A stretch of 39,427 nucleotides of DNA from Nitriliruptoraceae bacterium (GTDB lineage Bacteria; Actinomycetota; Nitriliruptoria; Nitriliruptorales; Nitriliruptoraceae), in contig PWLR01000173.1 in NCBI GenBank assembly GCA_003558435.1, positions 1-39,427 on the forward strand, in the 5' to 3' direction. Below the pieces are notes generated by a model. It saw nothing but the letters and a program-made list of their open reading frames with translations. It was not told where the DNA came from and did not search any database. Each line of letters begins with the position of its first letter. Position 1 is the stretch's first letter. The position numbers and the translations under genes are program-made. Positions 17,815 through 28,369 of this stretch are shown here, in pieces.

Positions 17815-18483
17815 GGCGGCCGACGCCAGGAGCCCGAGGCTGTTGGTGGCCCAGTGCGCCAGGGTCGGCGCCAGCAAGCTCCCGGAGCGCAGGCGCAGCC
17901 ACGAGAACATCCCGCCGGCCACGGTGGTCACCACGACCGCACCGATGAGCGCCGCGATCCCCTCGGCCGAGCGGACGGCGACGTCGTTGATCATCAACGT
18001 CACCGTGGCCGGAGGGATGTGCCACAGGCCGAACACGGCGCTCGAGATCATGACCGCTCGCCGCGTGGTGGCGACCCGTAGCAGCCACCCGAGCAACACG
18101 CCCCGGAAGGCGACCTCCTCGAAGACGGCCGTCCCGAGCGGGATCCGCACCAGCGTCGCGTACACCAGTCCGTCGCCGACGGCATCGGTCCGCTCGTCCG
18201 CCAACAGCGTCGCGATCCCCGGCACGACCTCCGCGAGCGCCACCGCTGCCAACAGCGCTGTCGCCACGACGGCCGCGGCCCCGGCGCCCCAGCGCAGCCC
18301 CGACGGCATGCGTCCCACCGCGAGACCCACGTCGTCCCGCCCGAGCCCGGCCCGCCAGGCCACGGCCAGCAGCACGACCACCAGCACGAGGTTGCGGGCC
18401 ACGTAGGCGCGCTCCCCGATGACGAGGTTGGCGACCCCGCTCCAGGCGAGCAGGGCCCCGGATAGCAGCAGAGGTGCGCGCAT
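17806..18483 (-). CDS. CPBP family intramembrane metalloprotease
   Basis: A 225-residue membrane protein of the CPBP/Abi (CAAX-protease-like) family. The catalytic motifs are FEEVAFRGVLL (Glu-Glu-x3-Arg), then FGLWHIPP with a metal-binding His, and LAHWATNSLG with a third His near the C-terminus. About seven membrane segments are visible. Members cleave within or near the membrane, or act in bacteriocin self-immunity; the target here is unknown. ATG 18483 has no Shine-Dalgarno but has TACCGT six bases upstream, suggesting leaderless transcription. A GTG at 18516 would add eleven residues. Confidence 0.82.
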   Translation of the reverse strand: MRAPLLLSGALLAWSGVANLVIGERAYVARNLVLVVVLLAVAWRAGLGRDDVGLAVGRMPSGLRWGAGAAAVVATALLAAVALAEVVPGIATLLADERTDAVGDGLVYATLVRIPLGTAVFEEVAFRGVLLGWLLRVATTRRAVMISSAVFGLWHIPPATVTLMINDVAVRSAEGIAALIGAVVVTTVAGGMFSWLRLRSGSLLAPTLAHWATNSLGLLASAAAP

Positions 18484-18489
18484 GTCCCG

Positions 18490-18495
18490 ACGGTA
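18490..18495 (-). promoter_or_regulatory. Candidate -10 element for a leaderless CPBP mRNA
   Basis: TACCGT (a TANNNT -10) lies exactly six bases before ATG 18483. The same hexamer at the same spacing precedes hemW (30051-30056). Neither gene has a Shine-Dalgarno sequence, so transcription may begin at the start codon. Confidence 0.45.
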
Positions 18496-18580
18496 GCCAG
18501 ACAGGACACCGGGCACCGGTGCGCTGACCCCGACCCCACCGAGCAGACGAGTCCGGCCCTGGTGGAGAGGTGAGGGGCCG

Positions 18581-18970
18581 CTAGCCCTCCGGGTCCGAGC
18601 CCTCGGGGGTGGTCACCACGTCGCCGGCGGTCCCGTCGGCGGGGACGCCCGCCGGGGCGGGTGGCGGGGTGGCCGAGGCCACCCGGACGTGAACGGAGCG
18701 TTCGGCCACGCTGGCACGCCGTGCCAAGGTCATCGTGACCGCTTTCGGGAACGCCACGACGATCCGACGGGCGTGCGCCCGGTCGAGCTCCAACGGCTCG
18801 CCATCGACCACGGCGATCGCCCGTCGTCGAACGGTACGGACGGTCATGTCATGGCCCGGGTGGCGGAAGACCAGGGTGTTGCCGATGACATGCGCATCGT
18901 CGTCGGCCAACGCGCCGGCCGCAGCAGCTTCGACGAGCGCGCTGAGCAGTTCAACGAGGTCGGTCTCCAT
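18581..18970 (-). CDS. Hypothetical protein with a disordered C-terminus
   Basis: A 129-residue protein I do not recognise. The first 90 residues look folded: an N-terminal helix (METDLVELLSALVEAAAAG), then strands such as HVIGNTLVFRHPGHDMTVRTV and REAIAVVDGEPLELD-like text, and MTLARRASVAERSVHVRV. The last 30 residues are Pro/Ala/Gly-rich and end in two PEG units (PEGSDPEG). I start at ATG 18970, which has AAGGA eight bases upstream. No signal peptide or membrane segment is seen. It lies between the CPBP protease and a long non-coding stretch. Confidence 0.65.
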   Translation of the reverse strand: METDLVELLSALVEAAAAGALADDDAHVIGNTLVFRHPGHDMTVRTVRRRAIAVVDGEPLELDRAHARRIVVAFPKAVTMTLARRASVAERSVHVRVASATPPPAPAGVPADGTAGDVVTTPEGSDPEG

Positions 18971-19336
18971 GAGGCTCGTCCTTGGGCGCTGGGTGGCGCG
19001 GTCGGCGGCGGGACGACAGGTCCGGAGCCTCCGCGCCATCGTCGATCCGGGAACCACACGGCCGGTAGTGCGAAGCTTGCCACCTCCTACACGCGCACCA
19101 CGCGCGTCGTCCATGGTCGTGCGTTCAGTCGAGCGATCCGGCGCACGGGACACCCTCGGGAACCGGTGCGGATCCAGGCGCGTACCCGGTCGTGCCGCCG
19201 GGCCCGCACCGGCTCGTGCACGGGCTCCCACCGGGCTGCACCTCGGTCCGGCCGGCCGAGCGGGGTCCCACCCCACGGCCTACGTTGCCTCAGGAAGGAA
19301 CCGACCATCGACCTGTGAACGAGGAGGAACGCAACC
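18971..19336. other. Non-coding gap, divergent upstream region
   Basis: 366 bases between the hypothetical gene (minus) and the PEBP gene (plus). No frame with a start, ribosome site and recognisable product is visible. It must hold both promoters; TACGTT at 19282-19287 is a possible -10 for the plus-strand gene. A 9-bp inverted repeat, CCGGTGCGG (19163-19171) and its complement (19204-19212), is present but could be chance in GC-rich DNA. Confidence 0.5.
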
Positions 19337-19798
19337 GTGGCGTTGAATATCGCAGATCTGAACATCAGCAGTCGAGAGTTCACCCCCAACGGTCCACTCG
19401 AGGACCGTCATGCCCACGATGTCGACAACGAACCTCCCAGCCTGCTCATCGACGGCGTCCCCGACGAAGCGGTCGAACTGGCGATGATCTGCCACGATCC
19501 GGATGCGCCGCTCCCACACGGCTTCACCCACTGGACGCTGTACGGCATCCCGGCCGATGTCACGGAGATCGTGGGCCCGGATGCCGACGCGACCTACCGA
19601 CCGGGTTCCAACTCGTTCGGCGCGACCGGTTACGGCGGCCCACAACCTCCGGAGGGTCACGGACCCCACCGCTACTACTTCTGGATCTACGCCCTCGACC
19701 GCAAGGTCGAGGGCACGCCTTCCCGTGAGGAGTTCCTCGACACCTACGGCGATGCGATCGTGGAACAGAACCGGGTCGTCGGCATCTACGAGCGCTGA
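19337..19798 (+). CDS. YbhB/YbcL-type PEBP family protein
   Basis: A 153-residue phosphatidylethanolamine-binding/Raf-kinase-inhibitor-like protein, the cytoplasmic YbhB class without a signal peptide. The ligand-site blocks are all present: NEPPSLLIDGVPDEAVELAM, then CHDPDAPLPHGFTHWTLYGIP, then GYGGPQPPEGHGPHRYYFWIYALD. Members bind small anions or phospholipid head groups; their role in bacteria is unclear. GTG 19337 is preceded by GAGGAGGA with eight bases of spacing. A strong hairpin at 19827-19862 follows the stop. Confidence 0.9.
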   Translation: MALNIADLNISSREFTPNGPLEDRHAHDVDNEPPSLLIDGVPDEAVELAMICHDPDAPLPHGFTHWTLYGIPADVTEIVGPDADATYRPGSNSFGATGYGGPQPPEGHGPHRYYFWIYALDRKVEGTPSREEFLDTYGDAIVEQNRVVGIYER

Positions 19799-19826
19799 TC
19801 CTGCTCATGGTCGCCGAGTAGCGCGT

Positions 19827-19862
19827 CCAGCACGGCCCGAGCGTCGAGCTCGGCCGTGCTGG
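19827..19862 (+). terminator. Terminator-like hairpin after the PEBP gene
   Basis: CCAGCACGGC (19827-19836) pairs with GCCGTGCTGG (19853-19862); after one bulged C, CGAGC pairs with GCTCG around a five-base loop, giving 15 base pairs in all. It begins 28 bases after the PEBP stop. There is no T-run, as usual for high-GC actinobacterial 3' ends, so termination is likely but not certain. Confidence 0.6.
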
Positions 19863-19946
19863 TCCCGCGCGCGTCGTCGCTTGCGAGCGTCGGGACCCCG
19901 GGGCTGGAACACTCCGGGCCACCCCACCTGTCGACGGAGCATGACC

Positions 19947-20489
19947 ATGGCGAACAACGACGTGACCGACACGCACCCTGCGTGGCTGGACGACGACACC
20001 CTGGAGGACGTGCGCGGCCAGGTGCCGATGGTCTACGTCGAGGCGGTCCCCGTCCGGGTCGATCACCTCGGACGCATCGAGAAGGTCGGGTTGCTGCTCC
20101 GCGCGCAGCAGGACGGATCGGTGTCCCGGGCGGTGGTCTCCGGACGTGTGCTCCACAACGAGTCGCTCCGCGACGCGCTGTGGCGTCACCTCAACAAGGA
20201 TCTCGGCCCGGACGCCTCGCCGGCGATCCCACCGGGCGTCGCGCCCTTCACCGTCGCCGAGTACTTCAGCGACGAGGAACTCGGGGACTTCCACGACCCG
20301 AGGCAGCACGCGGTCGCGCTCGGCTACCTCGTTCCGTGCTCCGGTGAGTGCCATCCGGCGCAGGATGCCCTCGACCTCGCCTGGCTGTCACCGGCCGAGG
20401 CCACCAGTTCCCACATCGCCGAGGAGATGTCGGCGGGTCACGGGCGACTGGTCCGTCGTGCGCTGGCATTCGTGGGCCAGCTCCCCTGA
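19947..20489 (+). CDS. DUF4916 / Nudix-like protein
   Basis: A 180-residue protein similar to the actinobacterial DUF4916 family, a degenerate Nudix fold. MVYVEAVPVRVDHLGRIEKV, then VGLLLRAQ, then SGRVLHNESLRDALWRHLNKDLG align with the Nudix strand-helix region, but the canonical GX5EX7REUXEEXGU box is only partly kept (GRVLHNESLRDALWRHL), so catalysis is uncertain. The C-terminal part, HPAQDALDLAWLSPAEA, is typical of the family. ATG 19947 has GGAG seven bases upstream; the in-frame ATG at 19941 is too near the ribosome site. Confidence 0.78.
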   Translation: MANNDVTDTHPAWLDDDTLEDVRGQVPMVYVEAVPVRVDHLGRIEKVGLLLRAQQDGSVSRAVVSGRVLHNESLRDALWRHLNKDLGPDASPAIPPGVAPFTVAEYFSDEELGDFHDPRQHAVALGYLVPCSGECHPAQDALDLAWLSPAEATSSHIAEEMSAGHGRLVRRALAFVGQLP

Positions 20490-20824
20490 CCCGGCGGCCG
20501 GACCCTCAGGGACGTCAGCGCAGGCTGGTGACGACCCGCGTGGACCGCCGCCACCGCCGAGGTCCCGTCGTGGTCGGTCCACCTGGCACCGGCGACCACG
20601 AACCCTTCGCCTTCGGGGGACAGCCCCCACCGCCTCGCCTCGAGCGCGAGTCGGCGGTCAAGCCGATGGCCGTGGCATCGCGGCGAGGACGACGCTGCCG
20701 ACGACGAGGGCGATGCGGTGGCGAGATCGCGACCGCGGCGATGCGCCTGACCCGGCCATGCCGTCCTCCGTCGGAGATGCCCTGCGCGGTGTCGTCGCTT
20801 CACCATAGCTCTTCCCCGACCCCT
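20490..20824. other. Gap with a possible decayed minus-strand gene
   Basis: 335 bases without a confident gene. On the minus strand ATG 20759 has GGAGG five bases upstream and opens a 33-residue frame with a membrane-like segment (RIALVVGSVVLAAMP) that soon stops. After a frame change the strand reads ALEARRWGLSPEGEGFVVAG with strong GC bias at third positions, as in real genes here. This fits a frameshifted small membrane protein, but chance is not excluded. Confidence 0.25.
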
Positions 20825-22252
20825 TCAGCTGATCACGATGGTGCGGGTCTCGGTCATCTCGTGGGCGGCGTAGGCGGGGCCCTCGCGGGTGTTACCGGAA
20901 TCTCGCAGACCGCCGTAGGGCATCTGATCCGCCCGCCAGGTGGGCACGTCGTTGACGATGACCCCACCGAAGTCGAGCACCTCGAGCGCGCGTCTGGTCG
21001 TGGCCAGCGAACCGGTGAAGATCCCGGCGTGCAGCCCGTACCGGGTGTCGTTGGCGGCGGCGAACGCCTCCTCGACGTCGCGGTAGGTGTTGACCACCAC
21101 CACCGGTCCGAACACCTCGTCGCGGCAGACCTTCGCGTCCGGATCCACCCCGGTGAGCACCGTGGGCGCCAGCACCCCATCGTCGCCCACCTCGCCGCCA
21201 CAGGCCACCGCGGCACCACCCGCGACCGCCTCCTCGATCCAGGACCGCACCCGGTCGCGGTCGTCGGCGGTGATCAGCGCCGAGACCTGGGTGTCGTCGT
21301 TCAGCGGGTCGCCGACCACCAGGCCCCCGACCGCCTCGACGAGCTCGGCGGTGAAGACCTCCGCGATGTCCTCGTGCGCCAGCACGCGCTGGACCGAGAT
21401 GCAGGACTGTCCCGCGTGGCTGTAGCCGGCGGCGGCGATCTTGGTGGCCGCGGTCCGCCAGTCACCGTCGGGCTCGACGATGACCGGGGCGTTGTTGCCG
21501 AGCTCCAGCGAGACCTTCTTGCGCGGGGCATCGGCGCGGATGCCCCAGCCGACCTCGGGCGAGCCGGTGAAGGTGATCATCGCCACCTCGTCGTGTTCGA
21601 CCAGTGCCGCCCCGACCTCGCGCCCGGCCCCGGTCACCGTGTGCAACCACCCGGCCGGCAGCCCGCACCGGTCCAGCAGCAGCTCGGCGAGCTTGAGCCC
21701 GGTGAACGGGGTCTGGCCCGCGGGCTTGAGCACCACCGCGCAACCCGCCGCGATCGCCGGCGCCAGCTTGTGGGCGACGAGGTTGAGCGGGAAGTTGAAC
21801 GGCGTGATCGCGCCGATCACACCCACCGGGACCCGGACGGTGAACCCGATCCGACCCTCCCCCGCCTGGGCCGCGTCCAGGGGCACCACCTCCCCCGACA
21901 TGGTCCGGCACACCGCCGCGGAGAACCGGAACGTCGAGATGCACCGGGTGACCTCGGTGCGCGCCGTGGTGATCGGCTTGGCGGCCTCCAGCGCGATCGT
22001 GCGCGCCAGATCCTCGAACACCTCGTCGGTGGCCAGCAACTCGGCCGCACGGTCCAGGATCTCCGCCCGGCGCCAGGCGGGCAACGGCGCCTCGCGCATC
22101 ACCCGGCTGGCGGCCGCCACGGCCGTGTCCACGTGGGCCGCGGAGCACACCGGGACCTCGCCGATCTCCCGGCCGTCGAACGGTGCCGCGATCACCGACC
22201 CCTCGTCGGTGGTGACCGGCTCGCCATCGATCCGGACGGGGTGCTGGCTCAT
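20825..22252 (-). CDS. NAD(P)-dependent aldehyde dehydrogenase
   Basis: Oxidises an aldehyde to the acid. The 475-residue enzyme has the Rossmann/cofactor region ITPFNFPLNLVAHK near residue 150, catalytic Glu250 in SLELGNNAP and catalytic Cys284 in GQSCISVQR. The ELGNNAP and GQSCIS variants place it near the lactaldehyde/phosphonoacetaldehyde/succinate-semialdehyde branch rather than with betaine-aldehyde types. The gene follows the aminotransferase by 36 bases, has GAGGAG before its ATG, and probably oxidises the aldehyde that enzyme makes. The real substrate is not proven: succinate semialdehyde, or an aryl-acetaldehyde, would both fit the context. Confidence 0.88.
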   Translation of the reverse strand: MSQHPVRIDGEPVTTDEGSVIAAPFDGREIGEVPVCSAAHVDTAVAAASRVMREAPLPAWRRAEILDRAAELLATDEVFEDLARTIALEAAKPITTARTEVTRCISTFRFSAAVCRTMSGEVVPLDAAQAGEGRIGFTVRVPVGVIGAITPFNFPLNLVAHKLAPAIAAGCAVVLKPAGQTPFTGLKLAELLLDRCGLPAGWLHTVTGAGREVGAALVEHDEVAMITFTGSPEVGWGIRADAPRKKVSLELGNNAPVIVEPDGDWRTAATKIAAAGYSHAGQSCISVQRVLAHEDIAEVFTAELVEAVGGLVVGDPLNDDTQVSALITADDRDRVRSWIEEAVAGGAAVACGGEVGDDGVLAPTVLTGVDPDAKVCRDEVFGPVVVVNTYRDVEEAFAAANDTRYGLHAGIFTGSLATTRRALEVLDFGGVIVNDVPTWRADQMPYGGLRDSGNTREGPAYAAHEMTETRTIVIS

Positions 22253-22288
22253 CGAGAACTCCTCGGTCGAGGTCGGGTGGGGCTGTGC

Positions 22289-23545
22289 TCAGGCGGTGGC
22301 GCTGACCGCCCGGTCGAGCGCGGCGAGGGCGTCGTCGATCTGCTCGTCGGCGATCACCAGCGGGGGGATCCACCGCAGGGTCGAACCGAACGGTCCACAG
22401 TTCATCGCGATGGTCCGCTCCTCGTGCAGCAGATACTGCAGGATCGCGCCCGTTCGGCCGGCGTCCGAACAGCCCTCCGGGTCCACGATCTCCGTCGCGA
22501 GCATGGCACCGAGGTTGCGGTTCTCGGCCAGGCAGCGGTGCCGCTCGGCGAGCACGTCCAGCCCCGCGCGGAACCGCGCACCCACCGCCGCGGCGTGATC
22601 CAGGAACCCCGGCTCGGTCATCACCTCGATGGTGGCCAGAGCGGCGGCGCACCCCATCGGGTTGCCCCCGTAGGTCCCGCCGTGCGACCCCTGGGTCCAG
22701 CGGCTCATGATCTCCGCCGACGCGCCGATCGCCGACACCGGGAACCCCGAGGCGATGCCCTTGGCCATCACCAGCACGTCGGGCTGGAGTTCCGCGTGCT
22801 CGATCGCGAACAGCTCGCCGGTGCGGCCGAACCCGGTCTGGACCTCGTCGGCCACGAACAGGATGCCGTGCGCCCGGCAACGCTCGAGCAACCCGTGGAG
22901 GAACCGGGCCGGGGCCGGGACGTAGCCGCCCTCGCCGAGCACCGGCTCGATCATCACGCACGCGACCTCGTCCGGCGAGGTCTGGGTCTTGAGCAGCAGG
23001 TCGAACTCCTTCAGACAGCGATCGACCGCCTGGTCCTCGTCCTCGCCGGTGAGGAAGGTGTAGGGGAACGGCGCGACGAACACCCCCGAGGGCAGGGGGG
23101 CATGCCCGGCGCGGTAGATCGCCTTCGAGGTCGTCATCGCCATCGTCATGTGGGTCCGTCCGTGGAACGAACCCTGGAAGACCACCGTGTGCGGCCGACC
23201 CGTCGACTGCTTGGCGAGCTTGACGGCGGCCTCGGTCGCCTCTGCGCCCGAGTTGGAGATGAAGAAGCGATCGATCCCGTCGGGGGTGATCTGCGCGAGG
23301 CGTTCCGCCAGCGGCTCGAGCTGGTCGTGGCGGTAGCAGTTGACCTGGGCGTGCAGGAAGCGACCCGCCTGTTCCCGGATCGCCTCGACCACCCTCGGGT
23401 GGCAGTGCCCGGTGTTGACCACCCCGATGCCGGAGGTCAGGTCGAGGTAGTCGATGCCGTCGGTGGTCGTGACCACCGCTCCCGATCCGTGGCTGACCTG
23501 CAGATCGGTCAGCTGGAACCAGACGTCCGACAGGTGCGTATCCAT
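22289..23545 (-). CDS. gabT: Class III aminotransferase, GABA-transaminase-like
   Basis: A PLP enzyme that moves the amino group of an omega-amino acid or amine to a keto acid, leaving an aldehyde. The 418-residue protein has SNSGAEATEAAVKLAK (PLP phosphate site), SFHGRTHMTMAMT, the DEVQTGFGRTG motif and Lys262 in VMAKGIASGFP for the cofactor. It resembles 4-aminobutyrate aminotransferases. I start at ATG 23545, with AAGGGA upstream, in place of a longer frame. It sits between the decarboxylase (160 bases upstream) and the aldehyde dehydrogenase on the same strand, so decarboxylation, transamination and oxidation may act in sequence. Confidence 0.85.
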   Translation of the reverse strand: MDTHLSDVWFQLTDLQVSHGSGAVVTTTDGIDYLDLTSGIGVVNTGHCHPRVVEAIREQAGRFLHAQVNCYRHDQLEPLAERLAQITPDGIDRFFISNSGAEATEAAVKLAKQSTGRPHTVVFQGSFHGRTHMTMAMTTSKAIYRAGHAPLPSGVFVAPFPYTFLTGEDEDQAVDRCLKEFDLLLKTQTSPDEVACVMIEPVLGEGGYVPAPARFLHGLLERCRAHGILFVADEVQTGFGRTGELFAIEHAELQPDVLVMAKGIASGFPVSAIGASAEIMSRWTQGSHGGTYGGNPMGCAAALATIEVMTEPGFLDHAAAVGARFRAGLDVLAERHRCLAENRNLGAMLATEIVDPEGCSDAGRTGAILQYLLHEERTIAMNCGPFGSTLRWIPPLVIADEQIDDALAALDRAVSATA

Positions 23546-23620
23546 GGCGCTGTCCCTTCGGGCCACGACCCCGGTGGCCGGGGTCCGAGCCAACCACCTC
23601 CGCTCCCCGGAGGCTTCCGA

Positions 23621-23658
23621 CACGTGGCCAGCGATGTCGGTCCCGGCCGGGCCACGTG
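23621..23658. promoter_or_regulatory. Inverted repeat between the decarboxylase and gabT genes
   Basis: CACGTGGCC (23621-23629) and GGCCACGTG (23650-23658) form perfect nine-base arms 20 bases apart. It lies in the 160-base gap upstream of gabT. It could be an operator or a stem that separates the decarboxylase transcript from gabT. Confidence 0.45.
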
Positions 23659-23705
23659 GAGCGCTTCGGCTCGCGCGGTTCTACCCGGGACGGGCGACCG
23701 CCGTA

Positions 23706-25112
23706 TCAGCGGGCCGCGGCGGCCCGGATCAGCTCCAGCGCCAACCCGACCGTCGCCGGCGTGGTCCGGTGCGAGAGGGTCGCCAGGCGGATCACGACCC
23801 GACCGTCGATCACCGTGCTGGAGAGGTGGACCCTCCCGTCGGTGTGCACCGCGGCCAGGAGCTCGTCCTGACGCGCGTCGCCGCCCGGCACCCGGAAGGT
23901 GAGGATGCTGAGGTCCGAGGTTCCGACCACCTCGACGTTCGGGTCCGCCTCGAGCACCTCGCGGGCGTGCACGGTCAGGTCGAGGGTCCGGTCGAGCGCG
24001 TCGCGGTAGGCGTCGACACCGTGCAGTTGCAGGGGGAGCCACAGCCGCAGGCCCCGCCAGGCCCGGGTCAGCTCCGGGGTCAGGCTGCTGAAGTCCGGCA
24101 ACCGGTCGAGATCATCGGAACCTGAGGCCTCGTGGTCGCGCAGGTAGTCGGCCTCCTCCCCGAACGCCCTGACGAGATCGTCACGGTCGCGGACCAGCAG
24201 CGCCCCGGTCCCGAACGGCAGGAACAGCGACTTGTGGGGATCGAGCGTGATCGAGTCGGCCAGTTCGATACCGGCGAGCCTCGTGCGACCGCGTTCGGTG
24301 AGTTGGAAGAACCCTCCGTAGGCCGCGTCCACGTGGAACCAGATCCCGGCATCGTGGGCGATCCCCGCGAGGTCGCCGAGCGGATCGACGGCCCCGGCGT
24401 TGGTGGTTCCGGCGGCACCCACGACCGCGATCGGGACGAACCCGTCCGACTCGTCCTGCTTGATGGCGATACGCACGGCTTCCGGGTCGATGCGAGCACC
24501 GTCGGTGGATCCGCAGACCCGGATCTGTTCCGCCGGTATGCCGGCGATCCTCGCGGCCTTACGGACCGAGGCGTGGGCGTGCTGACCCACGTAGACGGTC
24601 GCCAGATCGGCGCGACCACCCGCGTGCTTCTCACGGGCAGCGACCAACGCCGACAGGTTGGCCGCCGATCCGCCGGCGAGCAGCACCGCCTGGGCCCGTT
24701 CGGGGAGATCGAACAGCTCGGTCAGCCAACGCAGGACGCTCTGCTCGAGTGCGACCGCAGCGGGGGTGAACCCGGCGAGCCCGGTGTAACGGTTGGCGAC
24801 ACTCGCGATCAGCTCACCCAACGCCGAGGTCAGCAGGCCGGACCCGGGGATGTAGGCGAACTCGCCCGGGGCGGCGTTGTCGACACCGGTGGCCAGGACC
24901 TCCCGGAGCTCGTCCAGGACCGAGCCGAGCTCGCGTGGCGTCGCTCCCGGACGCGTGGCCAGCAGGCGCGCCGCCAGGGCCTCTCCCCGGTCGTGGCCGA
25001 GCACCTTGCGCTCCGCCGCTCCCGTGACGAGCTCCGCCACCAACGCACCGACCTCGTCGAGGACCGCGGCGGTCTCGTCGGCGGGCGGGTCGAAGGCGGT
25101 GAGGGTGACCAC
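23706..25112 (-). CDS. Group II PLP-dependent decarboxylase (amino acid decarboxylase)
   Basis: Decarboxylates an amino acid to an amine. The 468-residue protein belongs to the aromatic-L-amino-acid/glutamate decarboxylase group: LLAGGSAANLSALVAAREKH near residue 145, WFHVDAAYGGF near 260 and the cofactor lysine Lys294 in DPHKSLFLPFGTG. The AAYGG form is closer to aromatic/tyrosine-type enzymes than to glutamate decarboxylase (which has ASGG), but substrate cannot be settled here. GTG 25112 has AAGGA six bases upstream. It is divergent from an Lrp/AsnC regulator and is followed by an aminotransferase and an aldehyde dehydrogenase, giving an amino acid to amine to aldehyde to acid series. Confidence 0.82.
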   Translation of the reverse strand: MVTLTAFDPPADETAAVLDEVGALVAELVTGAAERKVLGHDRGEALAARLLATRPGATPRELGSVLDELREVLATGVDNAAPGEFAYIPGSGLLTSALGELIASVANRYTGLAGFTPAAVALEQSVLRWLTELFDLPERAQAVLLAGGSAANLSALVAAREKHAGGRADLATVYVGQHAHASVRKAARIAGIPAEQIRVCGSTDGARIDPEAVRIAIKQDESDGFVPIAVVGAAGTTNAGAVDPLGDLAGIAHDAGIWFHVDAAYGGFFQLTERGRTRLAGIELADSITLDPHKSLFLPFGTGALLVRDRDDLVRAFGEEADYLRDHEASGSDDLDRLPDFSSLTPELTRAWRGLRLWLPLQLHGVDAYRDALDRTLDLTVHAREVLEADPNVEVVGTSDLSILTFRVPGGDARQDELLAAVHTDGRVHLSSTVIDGRVVIRLATLSHRTTPATVGLALELIRAAAAR

Positions 25113-25275
25113 GGCGCATCCTTGTCGGTACCGGCCCACGGGTCGCGGCGCCTGGCGCGAACGGTACGGGATGGGGAAAAGGTGTCGCCAACTTTCGACA
25201 TCATCGTGACGTTCTGTCTATCGTGGTCACTTCGAACAGACGATCTGACCGAGAACGGCCAGGAGGAGATCACAG
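25113..25275. promoter_or_regulatory. Divergent promoter region with candidate Lrp/AsnC site
   Basis: For the plus-strand regulator, TTCGAC (25194-25199) and TATCGT (25219-25224) form a possible -35/-10 with 19-base spacing. An inverted repeat GTGAC-N15-GTCAC (25206-25230) overlaps that -10 and is a candidate autoregulatory operator. For the minus-strand decarboxylase, TTGGCG (25186-25191) and TACCGT (25161-25166) are similarly spaced. All are by-eye calls. Confidence 0.4.
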
Positions 25276-25746
25276 GTGTCGTTCACCCCCGACGAGGTCG
25301 ATCTGGCGCTGTTGCGTGCCCTGCGCGATGACGGACGGCGGTCCATCACGGCGTTGGCGAGCGACCTGCACCTGTCGCGCAGCGCGGTCCACCAGCGGCT
25401 CGACGGGCTGACCGAAGCGGGGGCGGTCAAGGGGTTCTCGCCCGTGGTCGATGCATCCCGGCTCGGAGCCGGGATCTCCGCGTTCGTGCTGCTGTCCGCG
25501 GGCCACGGTGCCCGCCCGGAGATGCAGCCGGTCCGCGAGCGACTGCTCGCGCTGCCCCATGTCGAGTACGCGGCCCTGGTGACGGGCGAAGCCGACGTCC
25601 TGCTGCTGGTTCGCGTGGCCGACATGGAGCAGTTGCGCACCTTCCTGCTGGAGGATCTCGCGGAGGTGGGCGGGCTCCGCGGGTCGTTGACGCTGCTGGT
25701 CCTCGACGAGGTGATCCGCCGGCCGTTCCTGCTGCCCGGCGAGTGA
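25276..25746 (+). CDS. Lrp/AsnC family transcriptional regulator
   Basis: A 156-residue regulator. The N-terminal winged helix (VDLALLRALRDDGRRSITAL then LSRSAVHQRLDGLTEAGAV) is followed by the alpha/beta ligand-binding RAM domain (AFVLLSAGHGARPEM, LVTGEADVLLLVRVADMEQL), as in Lrp/AsnC proteins that sense amino acids. GTG 25276 has AGGAGGAG seven bases upstream. It is divergently transcribed from the decarboxylase, its most likely target together with its own gene; the decarboxylase's amino acid is then the likely ligand. Confidence 0.9.
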   Translation: MSFTPDEVDLALLRALRDDGRRSITALASDLHLSRSAVHQRLDGLTEAGAVKGFSPVVDASRLGAGISAFVLLSAGHGARPEMQPVRERLLALPHVEYAALVTGEADVLLLVRVADMEQLRTFLLEDLAEVGGLRGSLTLLVLDEVIRRPFLLPGE

Positions 25747-26056
25747 GCACCTCTCCGTGCGGCCAGCGCCCACCCGGGCGGTCGCGCGTCAAAGGCGTCG
25801 CGGCGCAACCGTTGTTGGTTCGCGTGGGGCACGAGCCGTTCGAGCCCCGCATCGCGAAGGAGCCGTGGGGACGACGCACCGTCGATCGAGGGAACCCGGA
25901 GCTCGAGCCATGGGCTCGCTCCCGGCCACCATCTCGTTCGGTGCGTGCTCCTTCGCGATGCGTGACTCGACGGCGAGATCACCGTACCCGTGGATCCGAT
26001 CGGCCACCCGGTAGGCTCGTTGCCCGCACAACCGGTGGCGACGAGGGGCGGGGCAC
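25747..26056. other. Non-coding gap containing a long inverted repeat
   Basis: 310 bases with no credible gene. It contains the 16-bp inverted repeat listed separately and, inside that, CGAGCC-ATG-GGCTCG (around 25903-25917). The start of the FdhF/YdeP gene is preceded by GAGGGGCGGGG. I found no transfer RNA or mobile-element gene here. Confidence 0.5.
25848..25962. repeat. 16-bp perfect inverted repeat
   Basis: CGCATCGCGAAGGAGC (25848-25863) and its exact complement (25947-25962) flank 83 bases that themselves hold a small palindrome. The arms could form a cruciform or a stem in RNA. The size of 115 bases and the layout recall a REP- or MITE-like element, but I found no second copy in the window. 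Confidence 0.6.

Positions 26057-28355
<2,299 letters not shown>

Positions 28356-28369
<14 letters not shown>

Noticed and set aside
20348-23902. A 1184-residue open frame on the plus strand
   Set aside because: It runs antisense across the aldehyde dehydrogenase and aminotransferase genes, which have clear motifs and ribosome sites; the long frame is a GC-skew shadow rich in Arg/His/Gly.
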